A stretch of DNA of 64,000 nt from Hydrangea macrophylla (lineage: Eukaryota; Streptophyta; Magnoliopsida; Cornales; Hydrangeaceae): positions 11,596,001 through 11,660,000 of the forward strand of contig CM066994.1 of NCBI GenBank assembly GCA_033977485.1, read 5' to 3'. The first letter of the stretch is position 1, and every line of letters begins with the position of its first letter. Under the pieces are notes generated by a model. The model was given only the letters and a program-made list of their open reading frames with translations. It was not told the DNA's origin and ran no database searches. Shown one piece after another: positions 43,935 through 53,731 of the stretch. A program made the position numbers and the translations under genes.

Positions 43935-44105
43935 GGGAAATGTTTGGTACGCACACTTTTTGACACATTATGCTTTAAACATATGTACTTTGTGCTGTTT
44001 GAATTTTTCACATTTTTCTGTGCACCACTTACATAGCACAAGGTACATGCATTTAAAGTGGTGTGTCAAAAAGTGTGTCAAAAAGTGTGTATGTAGCACT
44101 ACTCA
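43935..44105. mobile_element. Core-hairpin MITE, copy A only
   Basis: The outer arms contain CACACTTTTTGACACA and its complement; the core is GCTTTAAACATATGTACTTT...TAGCACAAGGTACATGCATTTAAAG. The corresponding place in copy B (49968-49985) is an uninterrupted A-run, so the insertion followed the duplication. An A-run target hides the exact duplication. Confidence 0.8.
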
Positions 44106-44249
44106 AAAAAAAAATTAAGCAAAGGATTTTTGCAAGTGTAATGTTATATGCTTCTCAAATGAAGTGGACAGCGACAAATTCACTAAATTTTTATTGAAAG
44201 ATGTTAAAGTGTCTATATGCTACAATGTCTTACTGTCATATCACTACTA
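44106..44249. other. Copy A sequence between MITEs, nothing recognised
   Basis: Shared with copy B only for the first 25 bases or so (TTAAGCAAAGGATTT). B then continues with an unrelated 2.9 kb segment. Confidence 0.4.
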
Positions 44250-44501
44250 CTCCCTCCGTCCCATTTTGAGAGTCCAGTATTCCATTTTGGGATGCCCCAA
44301 AATAGTGTCCACTTTCCTAAAATTGATGTACAATTTTTACTTACTTTCCAAAATTATCCCTCCTTGAAATCTACACCAAGACAAAACTAAAAAAGTTGTT
44401 GTAATGATTAGGGGCAATTGTGGAAAGTAGGTGTAGATTCTTTTTGTCCCCTTAATAAGTTGAGTTCCCAAAGATGGATTCTCAAAATGGGACGGAGGGA
44501 G
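44250..44501. mobile_element. Stowaway MITE (Tc1/mariner type)
   Basis: Ends CTCCCTCCGTCCC and GGGACGGAGGGAG are perfect inverted repeats flanked by TA (44248-44249 and 44502-44503). Length of 252 bases and AT-rich interior fit Stowaway. Confidence 0.95.
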
Positions 44502-44570
44502 TACATCATTTGAGATGTGAGTTTAAAATTTAAATTTGTGAAGCATAATATTACACTTTGTACAAACAAA

Positions 44571-44742
44571 AATGTTAGACACAAAACATATTTCACAATA
44601 AGGCTTTAAATGTATTGTATCTTCTGTTGTTTAAATTTTTCACATTTTTCAATACATCATTTTATAATATAAAGTACATACATTTAAAGCACAATTATAA
44701 AATGTACTCCGTATTATAAAATATGTTGGTTGCCTAGAATTT
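44571..44742. mobile_element. Core-hairpin MITE, diverged copy
   Basis: Contains the family core (GGCTTTAAATGTATTGTATC ... TACATACATTTAAAGCA) with outer arms related to those of the 43097 element (ACACAAAACATATTTCACAA and complement near 44715-44730). Borders are approximate. Confidence 0.65.
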
Positions 44743-45401
44743 TTGTGGTTCAAATAATTGTCTTGACAAGACACTGGCTTGTTGATTGAGGGCCCACCAG
44801 ATAAGTCAGATGCTTATTTTGAGCATCATGTCACTGGTGTGTAGTCACGTGGTAATGAGACCTATGGACCGAAATTGGCCACGTAAGCAAAGAAGGGAAT
44901 CTTTATGGTGAGCATTTTGACTCAATCCTTTTTACTCAACTTTTGTTTACACGTGTCTTCATTGGCTGATATGTGTCTAATTTTAATAATTATATTGATA
45001 ATGCAGGTGCAAAGTGGGAATATAATGAGACACATGTCACCTAATGAAGGTCTGGGTGATCAAAAGAGGGGTGAAAACAAAAATACTTTCATCTTATATT
45101 ATTAATCTCAAATGAGTAATGTTAGAGACACCTAAATAAGAAATATGCTTACATAGGGTACTAAACTCTTCTTTAATAACAAAATAAAAGAATTTAAAAT
45201 TATATTTATTTCAAAAATGCTATTAACCTATCAATAGGCCAATAATTAGGTGAGTTATTTGTTGAACCAATATAATTCTGGTTTTCACAAAAACTAAATA
45301 AAAAGGAGAGACTTCCTATATGGGAAACATAAAATAGGATCATATTTAGACAAAATCAAATTTTATCTGATTTTTTTTATGTAAATCAATGCTATGTTGA
45401 T

Positions 45402-45436
<35 letters not shown>

Positions 45437-46738
45437 CAAATAAATAAACAAATAAATAAATAAATAAAATAAAATAAACCACTTTTTAGGACATAATGAG
45501 CGCATTTTAAATAGCCTAACTCGCACTCTTCTGGGCGTCCATAGTCACCCAAAATTTATTTTGCTATAGAAAATAAGGTAATTTCTTCAAAAAAAAACTT
45601 GCAATGTCTAGACAGAGAAATTCAGTCTTGGACACCACTTCATCCAGCAATAATCGTGTCACACACACATCTTGTACCATTATACGCACACACACATATA
45701 CATGTATGCACTTAGTTGGTAAGGTTGTGAATTAGGCTATTTAGAACAAATTTGACACTTTTTTTTAGGCAACTTCAATTTTGAAATTTTGATTTTTTGA
45801 ACCCCCTTTTTTTTTTTTTGAAGAGCTTACAGTCCCTACTTCAGCTATAGCCAAACAACCCCTAAGCCCAACCCTAAGTGAAACAGCTCCTAATTCCTAA
45901 CCCTCAGTCAAACAAATCCTAACTATTTAAAAATAAAACTTTATTTGGGAAAAGGTTGTTTGGTTTATGTATTTTGGCTTAAGAACTGTTTGTCTTTTGG
46001 GTCAAGGGTTGTTTAGGTTCATGGCTATTGGTTTAAGGGTTATTTTTTAGGATTTTTTGCTTAGAATTTGTATTATAAAAATGTGTAGTCGTAATTATTA
46101 GAAAGTGCTGAAAATACCCGAAGTTATAAAAATACCCTAGACACGTAGAATTAATTAATTGTTGGTTATACCTAGTAAATTACATTCTAGAAAAGTAATA
46201 TATATGTATATAATTGTACCTAATTAATTTCTTCTCCGGTTAATCTTTGGACATCATTTTGATTTCCTCTTTCAAAAAAAAAAAAAGTCAAGAAAGAGAG
46301 AAAAGAAATAATACACACCCAAGAACGAACATTGCCAAGTAAATCCCTAATTAGACAAAGACTTTAACATTGCAACAAGACTAAATATGGAAATTTGAGA
46401 TAGTGGTCTTGCCTTCACCAATTTTTGGGTTCATTTAGGTCCCACGTGCTAGAGAAATTTTTGTATACTTTCAGGTACCACGTAGCATGCATGTATGATA
46501 CCCTACAACTAATAAGATTAGTTTATTTGGGTGCAGTGGTGATCCCAAAGAGGGTCAAAGAACCCCCTAAAATTTTAAAAATTGTTGGATATACCCCTAA
46601 AATAAATAAAACTAAAATTTCAGAAAAGCCCTATATTTAATGAATATTTAAGTTTTTGGGTTAATTTTTATAGAATTTGTAATTCCATACCCACTCCACT
46701 TTAAAAAAAAATTATATTGAATTATATTATCAATAATG

Positions 46739-46897
46739 TTAGGGCGACAAACATTTTTTACAAACGCATACAAATATACTATATCTCTCTCTTAGGTGTC
46801 ACTGTAGGATCCACTGAAATTATCCGGATCCACAATTTAACCTAAGATAGAGATATAGTATATTTGTAAGTGTTTGTAAAAAAATATTTATCACTCA
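46739..46897. mobile_element. Foldback MITE in copy B
   Basis: Arms with ACAAATATACTATATCTCTC and its complement are near-perfect over about 45 bases around a short GGATCC-containing centre. The left half survives in copy A at 39409-39486, so the element predates the duplication. Confidence 0.72.
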
Positions 46898-47085
46898 ACG
46901 GTTAATGCTAGACTCACACCCATCCCTCCACACCCTGATGTAGACTAATCAGGAGAGGAGAGCAGCGACTGTAAAGTGGTGTAGACCATAATAGATTCCA
47001 CAATTTTTCTCATCTCCCCATTAATCCACATCAAAAAGTGAATAAATAGATATGAGATTTAGGTGTGAGTTTAGCATTAACCGTT
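46897..47085. mobile_element. Foldback MITE with TTAATGCTAGACTCACACC ends
   Basis: Ends AACGGTTAATGCTAGACTCA and TGAGTTTAGCATTAACCGTT are inverted copies. It directly abuts the preceding foldback. It lies within the part deleted from copy A, so its age relative to the duplication is unknown. Confidence 0.7.
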
Positions 47086-47442
47086 ACCCAAATATTACTC
47101 TATTAATATAATATGTACATATTGCAATATTCGACGTTGATGGGCCTTTTTTCTGATTACGAGTGGGGCTCACAGGCCATTACCGTGGACGTCACCTCTC
47201 TAAGTACAGTGAATTGGACAAATAGGAGCATGCCCCTCACCTTCCCTTCTCTCTCCTCAATAGTCTTGATACAAAGCACCTCTCGTGAATCTTTTTGCTG
47301 CAATCACCTCCACACCCACAAAACCACTCTCTCTCTCTCTCTCTTCCTAAACAGGGCAATGCTAGAGACACTAACAAAATTCATTAACACTTACTAATAC
47401 ACTTTATCTCTTTATAAAGCGTGTTACTCTCTCTTTCTAAAT

Positions 47443-47558
47443 AGGGCAAATGCTAGAGTCACTAACAAAATCCACTAACACTTACTAACAAAATTTTATT
47501 AGTAAGTGTTAATTTGTTAATTTTATTAGTAAGTGTTAGTGGATTTTGTTAGTGCCCC
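47443..47558. mobile_element. Small foldback MITE
   Basis: Arms CACTAACAAAATCCACTAAC and complement are perfect for about 29 bases (47460-47488, 47525-47554), with further inverted AGTAAGTGTTA in the centre. A related partial arm lies at 47355-47390. Confidence 0.7.
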
Positions 47559-47606
47559 AAATATTACTCCTCTAAATATTATACCACAAATATATTCTCC
47601 ACATGA

Positions 47607-47753
47607 GTAAGTCTTTGGGCACAAACATAATCCACAAATATCCCTCTGTGTCTATCTCTCTCCTCTGTAAATTTTACAATATCAGTGGTTCCTACCAAAG
47701 AGAGATAGATACATTATAGTATTTGTGAATTGTGTTTGTGCTCAAAGACTTAC
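47607..47753. mobile_element. Small foldback MITE with GTAAGTCTTTGGGCACAAAC ends
   Basis: Both ends are inverted copies over about 35 bases with few changes. The inner part has TCTATCTCTCTC and its complement, resembling the interior of the MITE at 42652-42843, which suggests relationship. The target duplication is not clear. Confidence 0.68.
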
Positions 47754-48275
47754 TTTCTCCATATATACGAATATATGTATAAAATTGTGGCTATAGGGCT
47801 TGTTTGGGAACTCAAAAAAACACCATCGGGTTTAGCCCAGTTCTTACGAAAATCAACATCACCCAAGAGTCTGTTTAGGAAAGTCTAAAAGTGGATTAGA
47901 TTCAATCCAGGTATCACTTTTTCTCATGTTCTTGTGATACAAACGTAATATTTGTCTGACAGAGAACCAGCTTTATGAGAGTTAGGCCCAGTTAGATAAT
48001 ACTGAGAATTCAGTATTGAAAATTTTATGTTATTGAATTTGTAATTTTCAAAACAGTGTTTCAAGTATTGAAAATAGACTCCATTTAGTGAATTTTTTCT
48101 GTTGAACGTTTCTACTTAAAGCTTTTACTAGATTTTTGGATTATTTTTCTGTGAAGTGGAACGTTATCAAATTTACTGGAAAAAAAATCTTTATTTTCTG
48201 CACTTGATCGGATTATCAAACACACTCATATTAAACTGAACACAAACTTTTATGCAAAAATTTGGCACTTACTAA

Positions 48276-48743
48276 CAAGGGCGGAGGTAGTAAGGGACGA
48301 GGGGGGCCTGGCCACCCTTGAGATTTTGAGAATTAAAATTTTATCCTAAATATTTTTAGTATTTAACATTTAGGCTCCCCTCAACTTATGTTTAGGCCCC
48401 CAAAGGGGTCCAAAGCCTAATTTAGCGTTATCAATTACATATATATTGATATACATGTATATACAACTCAAAAAGAAAGGCGCCTAGAATTTTAAATATT
48501 ATATTTTTAGTGTGAGAATTTTATGCTTTTTAGAAATAGGTCCTCCTTGAATTTTGAAAGACACTATACAATATTTACGTGTCACCAAATAGACTCTTAT
48601 TATAAGCATATCCCAAAAAACACTACAATTATATACAAGTAGACTCTAAAAAATTGTCACCCCAAAATATCACCTCGGGGGCGCTTCCCCCAAACTCCCG
48701 TATAGTCTAGGCCCCCTGACCAAAATTCCTAACTTCGCCCCTG
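48276..48743. mobile_element. hAT-type non-autonomous element in copy B
   Basis: Ends CAAGGGCGGAGGTAGTAAGG and (complement of the right end) CAGGGGCGAAGTTAGGAATT are the CAGGGGCGGA-type ends seen in plant hAT MITEs. Flanks CTTACTAA (48268-48275) and GTTACTAA (48744-48751) give an 8-bp duplication with one change. The right part exists in copy A. Confidence 0.82.
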
Positions 48744-49255
48744 GTTACTAAACACCTGAATTCATAAAACTAATTCATTTATAAACCAGTTCTTTGCTCT
48801 CCCAAGCGCCTCTTAGTTCAACAAGAAGCATGTTTTGATGTAACAAAAAAATTATTTGTCAAACATGACCAGTTTACTTGTGAAACAAGAACAATTGTCA
48901 AACCTTTCCAAACCACCTCTTAACTTCAACCTTTCCAAACAGTACGTCAACCTTTCCAAACAGTCCCTTAATGTTGAGACGCCATTTCAGTCGCCTGTCC
49001 CAAACTGTGGGGCCACGAGTGAGTCCACGTAAGGTTTAATTTCAGCATAAAAACTGCCAGGTAGAATTTATTCACGTGGGTCTTTGCCACGCTGGCTATA
49101 ACCAAATCATCTTTTTGGAGTATCAAATATTTTAGAAAAGTGTTAATTACACAACACATTCCACAACAGGGTTTTAAATGTGTTGTACCATGTGTTGATT
49201 AAATTTTTATATTTTTCTATGCACCACTTACATAGCAGAGGATACATGCATTTAA

Positions 49256-49713
49256 GAGAAGTTATTCAGTGAGCTCGTCACGTCACATCAGTATGATGAC
49301 GTGGTTATGACATTTGGTGGGTAGTTTTTTTTTAAAAAAATTGATTATCACATGACATGATCCCCTAGAATTAGAGAAGTTAGTCAGTGAGCCCGTCACG
49401 CCATGTCAGCGTGATGACGTGGTGTGACCTCTCCAATAAAAAGGTGTCATGTGGCCACTAACACTAGGAGGTTATGACATGTGGTAGGTAGTTTTTTTTT
49501 TAAATTTTGAAAACCACATGGCATAATCCCTTAGAAGTAGGGGATATATGTGGTTAAGATTGAGATATCACACCACGTCATCACACTGACGTGGCATGAC
49601 GGGGTCATTGAATAATTTCTCCTAGAATTAGGGGTATATGTATGGTTAAGATTGAGATGTCACACCACATTATTATGCTGATGTGGCGTGATGGGCTCAC
49701 TGAATAATTTCTC
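49256..49713. mobile_element. Mutator-type MITE, outer copy
   Basis: Same family and same site as 43209-43469 in copy A: ends GAGAAGTTATTCAGTGAGCT and complement, flanks TGCATTTAA / CGTATTTAA. It is interrupted by a second family member. Confidence 0.82.
49374..49621. mobile_element. Mutator-type MITE inserted into its own family member
   Basis: Ends GAGAAGTTAGTCAGTGAGCC and complement. The exact 9-bp duplication CTAGAATTA is at 49365-49373 and 49622-49630. Copy A has a single CTAGAATTA at the same place (near 43377), so this insertion happened after the duplication. Confidence 0.9.
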
Positions 49714-50929
49714 CGTATTTAAAGCATATTGTGAAATGTTATGAAATCTGTTATACGTCTAACATTTTTGAATATTTTACCATACAGATACAGTAGAATC
49801 CCATGCTTTGCCCACACATTTTGTAGTGGACTCTGATCTATTACACTGCTACTTTCTACTCCTAATTTCTACATTCGTTTTTTTATCAATCACCGTATAT
49901 ATCCTTTTCACACAACCACGTGTGTATCCTTTTTTTTTTCGCATATTTTATCTATGTAACTTTATGGAGAGAAAAAAAAAATTAAGCAAAGGATTTGTGC
50001 AAAATATGGTGTTGAAGAGGGTAAAACATTCACCCGTTCCCTCTTCAACATTCCTCTTGACATTTGAGTTTTATCGGGCAAGTCAAAAATGTTTGGTTGA
50101 AAAATTATGTGTGTGAGTGTGTCAGGCAAGCAAGTTGTCAATGTGTGTGATTTGATAAATATTCAAACTGCACCTCATCAGGAAGATTGTAGTGACGTTC
50201 GATGCCTTAACAAAGACTTCAAAAATGTGAGATGGAATAGAGATGGAATGTAAGAAATAGTGAATGCTCGACCATATGTTAGTTCGAACAATACGAAATG
50301 AAAGTAAAGTCACAGCAGGTCTTCGAAGCAGACACAGTGAGCAAATTAACTAAGAAGAGACAAAGTAGATAACTACTTCAAACTAACTACTAAGGAATTA
50401 AACTAAATTATGATTAAACTAATGAAATTAAACTAGTTAAACTAAGGAATTAAACTACTCCTAATCTAAGGCCTTAGTGGCCGGATGCTAAGAAAGGAGA
50501 AAAATACATGTTTGTATTGATTGATTGTTGTTGGTCAAAGACCCCTTACAATGAATACATTACAACATATTTATAGAAGAAACCTTATAACTACCTATTT
50601 GAATTTGAATATTCTCTCATATTACATTAACTACCAATTCAAATGCAATTACACATGTGTTTCTTCCCAAAAAAGCTCCCTCCAAATTAACTTCCTTCTA
50701 GCCACCATTGATCTTCAAGTAACCACATTTGATGTCCTCCTACGATGACAAGTTTCCTGCAAGAAAGCTTCCAAATGGTTTTCATGGCATGCCAAAAGAG
50801 CTCATAACAATAATAATAATAATTAAATTTTATGGTATAAATATAAGCCCCCCTGGTTCTTTGAAAATGAAGCGTAGGTGATTTTTGAAGAACCAATTTC
50901 TTGATTTCCATAAAATAAAATAATTTGCT

Positions 50930-51420
50930 TCGAAGGCAACTCAACAACTTCGAACATGAAAAATAGATTTAAAGTACGTGGCTTTGAAGCCAGTACAATA
51001 ATTTTGATCACAAAGTAAACTGATCTACACTTGCTTCGAAGCCAACACGATCGGTTCGAACACCAAACAATGGCTTTAAATTGATTCGAAGCCAATAAAA
51101 AGGATTTGAATCTCCTTAAACAAATCTACGAATTGGCTTCGAAGCCAATATAATAATTATTGAGCATAAAATAAACTATTTTGAAGCCAATAAATGGTTT
51201 CGAATACCAAACAAAGACTTTAAGCTTGCTTTAAAGCCAATATAATAACCTCGAACACAATGTAAACTATTTTTAAATTGGTTTAAAACCAATAAATTAA
51301 CTTTAAACACCAAAAATGGCCTTAGACTTAATTCGAAGTCAAAATTGTTACTTCGAACAATAGATAATGGTTTAAAACTTGCTTCAAAGCCTATGTAATA
51401 GCTTCGAGCCATAAATAATG
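50930..51420. repeat. Degenerate tandem array with TTCGAAGCCAA motif
   Basis: At least eight variants of GGCTTCGAAGCCAAT or its decayed forms recur (near 50933, 51033, 51083, 51140, 51182, 51228, 51285, 51388). TTCGAA is itself palindromic. Confidence 0.7.
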
Positions 51421-51423
51421 ACT

Positions 51424-51580
51424 TTAAACTTACTTTGAAGACAATATAATTATCTCCAAAATACCATAATTTAATCGATTACTATACTAATATTATCCGT
51501 TAAACTTACTTTGAAGATAATATAATTATCTCCAAAATACTATAATTTAATCGATTACTATACTAATATTATCCTTCGAA
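51424..51580. repeat. Two tandem 76-base units
   Basis: TTAAACTTACTTTGAAGA...ACTAATATTATCC occurs twice in direct succession, starting at about 51424 and 51500, with two or three differences. Confidence 0.88.
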
Positions 51581-52937
51581 GATCGAAACCTAATAACCAT
51601 CCTTCGAAGTTCGAACACCGAAATGGTGTATTGGCTTAATAACCCAAGTAGGCCACCACCATTTCATTGGCCAAAAAAAAAAAAAACAAAGCTTGGTAAT
51701 AAACACAATAACTTGGGGTTCTGCCATGTTCACACCGTTATACCACCCAAATTGAATTGGTTTTCAAGTCACCTTGATGTGGCATCATCAAAATTCAAAT
51801 AACTTGACTCAATAATTCCTCCAATCATTAGGGCGAACGAGGACAACAAAGAAAGAAGAGTAGTCTTCCCTTAATATCGACCCACTACAATCTGGCATTA
51901 TACCCATATTTTGTGCAGACACCCTCAATTCGATTTGTATGGTTAATTTGAGGGCCAAATGAGAATCAAATTTGAACCACCACCAATCATCTCATACTAC
52001 CAGCAACACGAGATCCATTAATAAATCATTTGATCTCTACCATCATCATGACATAACATAACTACTTTTGCAGTTTGATATATGCAAACAAAGTGACCGA
52101 ATTACCCAACTTTTGTCACTTCTCTCATTGGTCAGTTTGCTCGATTTATACAGTGACCAAATCGATCAATTTTTCTTTCATAATAAAATATTGCCATTGA
52201 AGAATCCACATGGTCATAATCCAATTTTGATGAGCACCACAAAGTCAAAATGGGTATTGACCAATTAAAGCCAAAGTATAAAGTGGCTTAAATAATTCAT
52301 AAATTTCAACACTTTGAATAATGTTGAAAAACTCAAATCTATGAACAAAAGTTTGTTCATAATTCTCAACCAAAGTTGGTTGAAAAATACACTCCCCAAG
52401 TATCTTTTCATCACTATTAGTTGGTTGATTAACCAATATGGGTGATGAGGGTGATTGTGAATCTTTTATTTCCACTATTAAAAAACTTTGAAAATTCTTC
52501 ACAATCAATTTATTTTCGTTCATTGGCTCGTAATTTTGAAGAATAGTTGACACCCCCGAGCCATTTCATACATTTTAGTTCTTAAACTAAATGCTTGATT
52601 CTTTAATTCTTTCAACAATGGAACAAAATCATTTAACCAATTTTCTGTTGGATCTCTAATCTATAAAATTGTAAAACCCTAAAGCAGTAGAAACACAGCC
52701 CTAGAATTATATCATGTTAGATTATCAAAGATGCAAAATATTAGAATATATACATGTATCCATTATAGCAATTAGCAAACTTTAGGAGAACGATGATGAT
52801 TAGTTATGTCTTTCTCAGTCAAATCTCTTGAGTTCTTTAATGGGTTCCTTCTCTAGATGGGATGGAAGAAGAAGTAATATAATGATTTGACACATTGGAG
52901 ACCATAATCTATATGTCATTATATACTGATATGTAGA

Positions 52938-53035
52938 CTGGCTTGGAGATTGAGGGCCCACCAGAATTTTTGTGGTGCAAATAATTTTGTTGACAATAGA
53001 CTGGCTTGGAGATTGAGGGTCCACTAGATAAGTCT
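52938..53035. repeat. Short tandem duplication at rejoining point with copy A
   Basis: TAGACTGGCTTGGAGATTGA occurs at about 52935 and 52998, with AATTTTTGTGGTGCAAATAA between. Copy A has a single version at 44736-44803. Confidence 0.75.
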
Positions 53036-53469
53036 GATGCTTATTTTGAGCATCATGTCACAGGTGTGGTAGTCACGTGGTAATGATCCCTATGGACCGA
53101 GATCGGCCACGTAAGCAAAGAAGGGAATCTTTATAGTGAGCATTTTGGCTCAATCCTCTTTACTGACCTTTTGTTAACACAGCACTTCACATGTATTTAA
53201 TTCTAATAATTATATTAATAAGGCAGGAGCAAAGTGCAAATAGAATGAGATATATATCACCCCACGAAGGTCAAAGTGATTAAAAGAGGGGTGAAAAAAA
53301 ATGCTTGTATCTATATATTAAAGGGGCAATTAGCAATTAAACCAAATTAAGAGAAATATTATGGTTTTAGTCCAGTTAGAAAAAGGTTGTAGTATTATGT
53401 CTACACCTTGCTACTTTGACACAAATACCCCTAAACTTTTGCACAACAGTGACAAAACATAAGCAACAC

Positions 53470-53700
53470 CACCATCACCTCCGGCGACCACCACCATGAC
53501 TTCGCCTGAGCTCCGGCGACTTCGCCTGAGCTCCGGCGACTTTGCCGGAGCTCGTCTGACCTCCGGCGAACACCACCACACTAGACCCCCTAGCGACTAC
53601 CACCACCACCACCACCAGACCTCTCGATCTGTCGTTCACCACCAACGCCACACGAGACCTCTATCAATCTCTTCACAATCAAACCACCACATTAACTTGA
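53470..53700 (+). repeat. GC-rich CTCCGGCGAC repeats in left arm
   Basis: GACTTCGCCTGAGCTCCGGC occurs twice in tandem, followed by CCACCACCA repeats. The region is far richer in GC than its surroundings. A short open frame here is repeat-derived. Confidence 0.7.
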
Positions 53701-53731
53701 AATGATCATAAAACAAGATCCTGAAAGTAAA

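Larger units (their letters stand above)
37950..45253 (+). repeat. Copy A of a direct tandem segmental duplication
   Basis: Copy A aligns collinearly with copy B starting at 45254, over many blocks: 38000-39300 with 45290-46690, 42210-42640 with 48480-48900, 42850-43220 with 48900-49260, 43380-43930 with 49610-49980, and 44740-45253 with 52975-53300 plus 62031-62938. No host gene is recognised. The differences are mostly discrete insertions listed below and one about 1.5 kb deletion in A, after 39486, relative to B 46827-48360. (AAT)n and (TAAA)n runs are near 38087-38115. Confidence 0.85.
49140..49765. mobile_element. Core-hairpin MITE with two nested Mutator-type MITEs (copy B)
   Basis: Counterpart of 43097-43530. 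The left end TTACACAACACATTCCACAA and the right end TGTGAAATGTTATGAAATCT bracket the nested pair 49256-49713 and 49374-49621. Confidence 0.68.
49995..52937. other. Copy-B-specific segment of unknown type
   Basis: Copy A has unrelated sequence here. I find no protein domain, LTR pair or terminal inverted repeat. Its interior 50930-51420 is a degenerate array of 50-90-base units with CTTCGAAGCCAATA-like motifs, followed by two 76-base tandem units (51424-51580). The other parts are AT-rich. It may be an LTR-derived or satellite-like insertion, but its borders are undefined. Confidence 0.5.

Noticed and set aside
53305..53330. Helitron 5' end (TCTATATATTAAAGGGG-like)
   Set aside because: The CTATATATTA motif occurs on both sides of the composite element and behaves as a target duplication. 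I see no 3' hairpin with CTRR.
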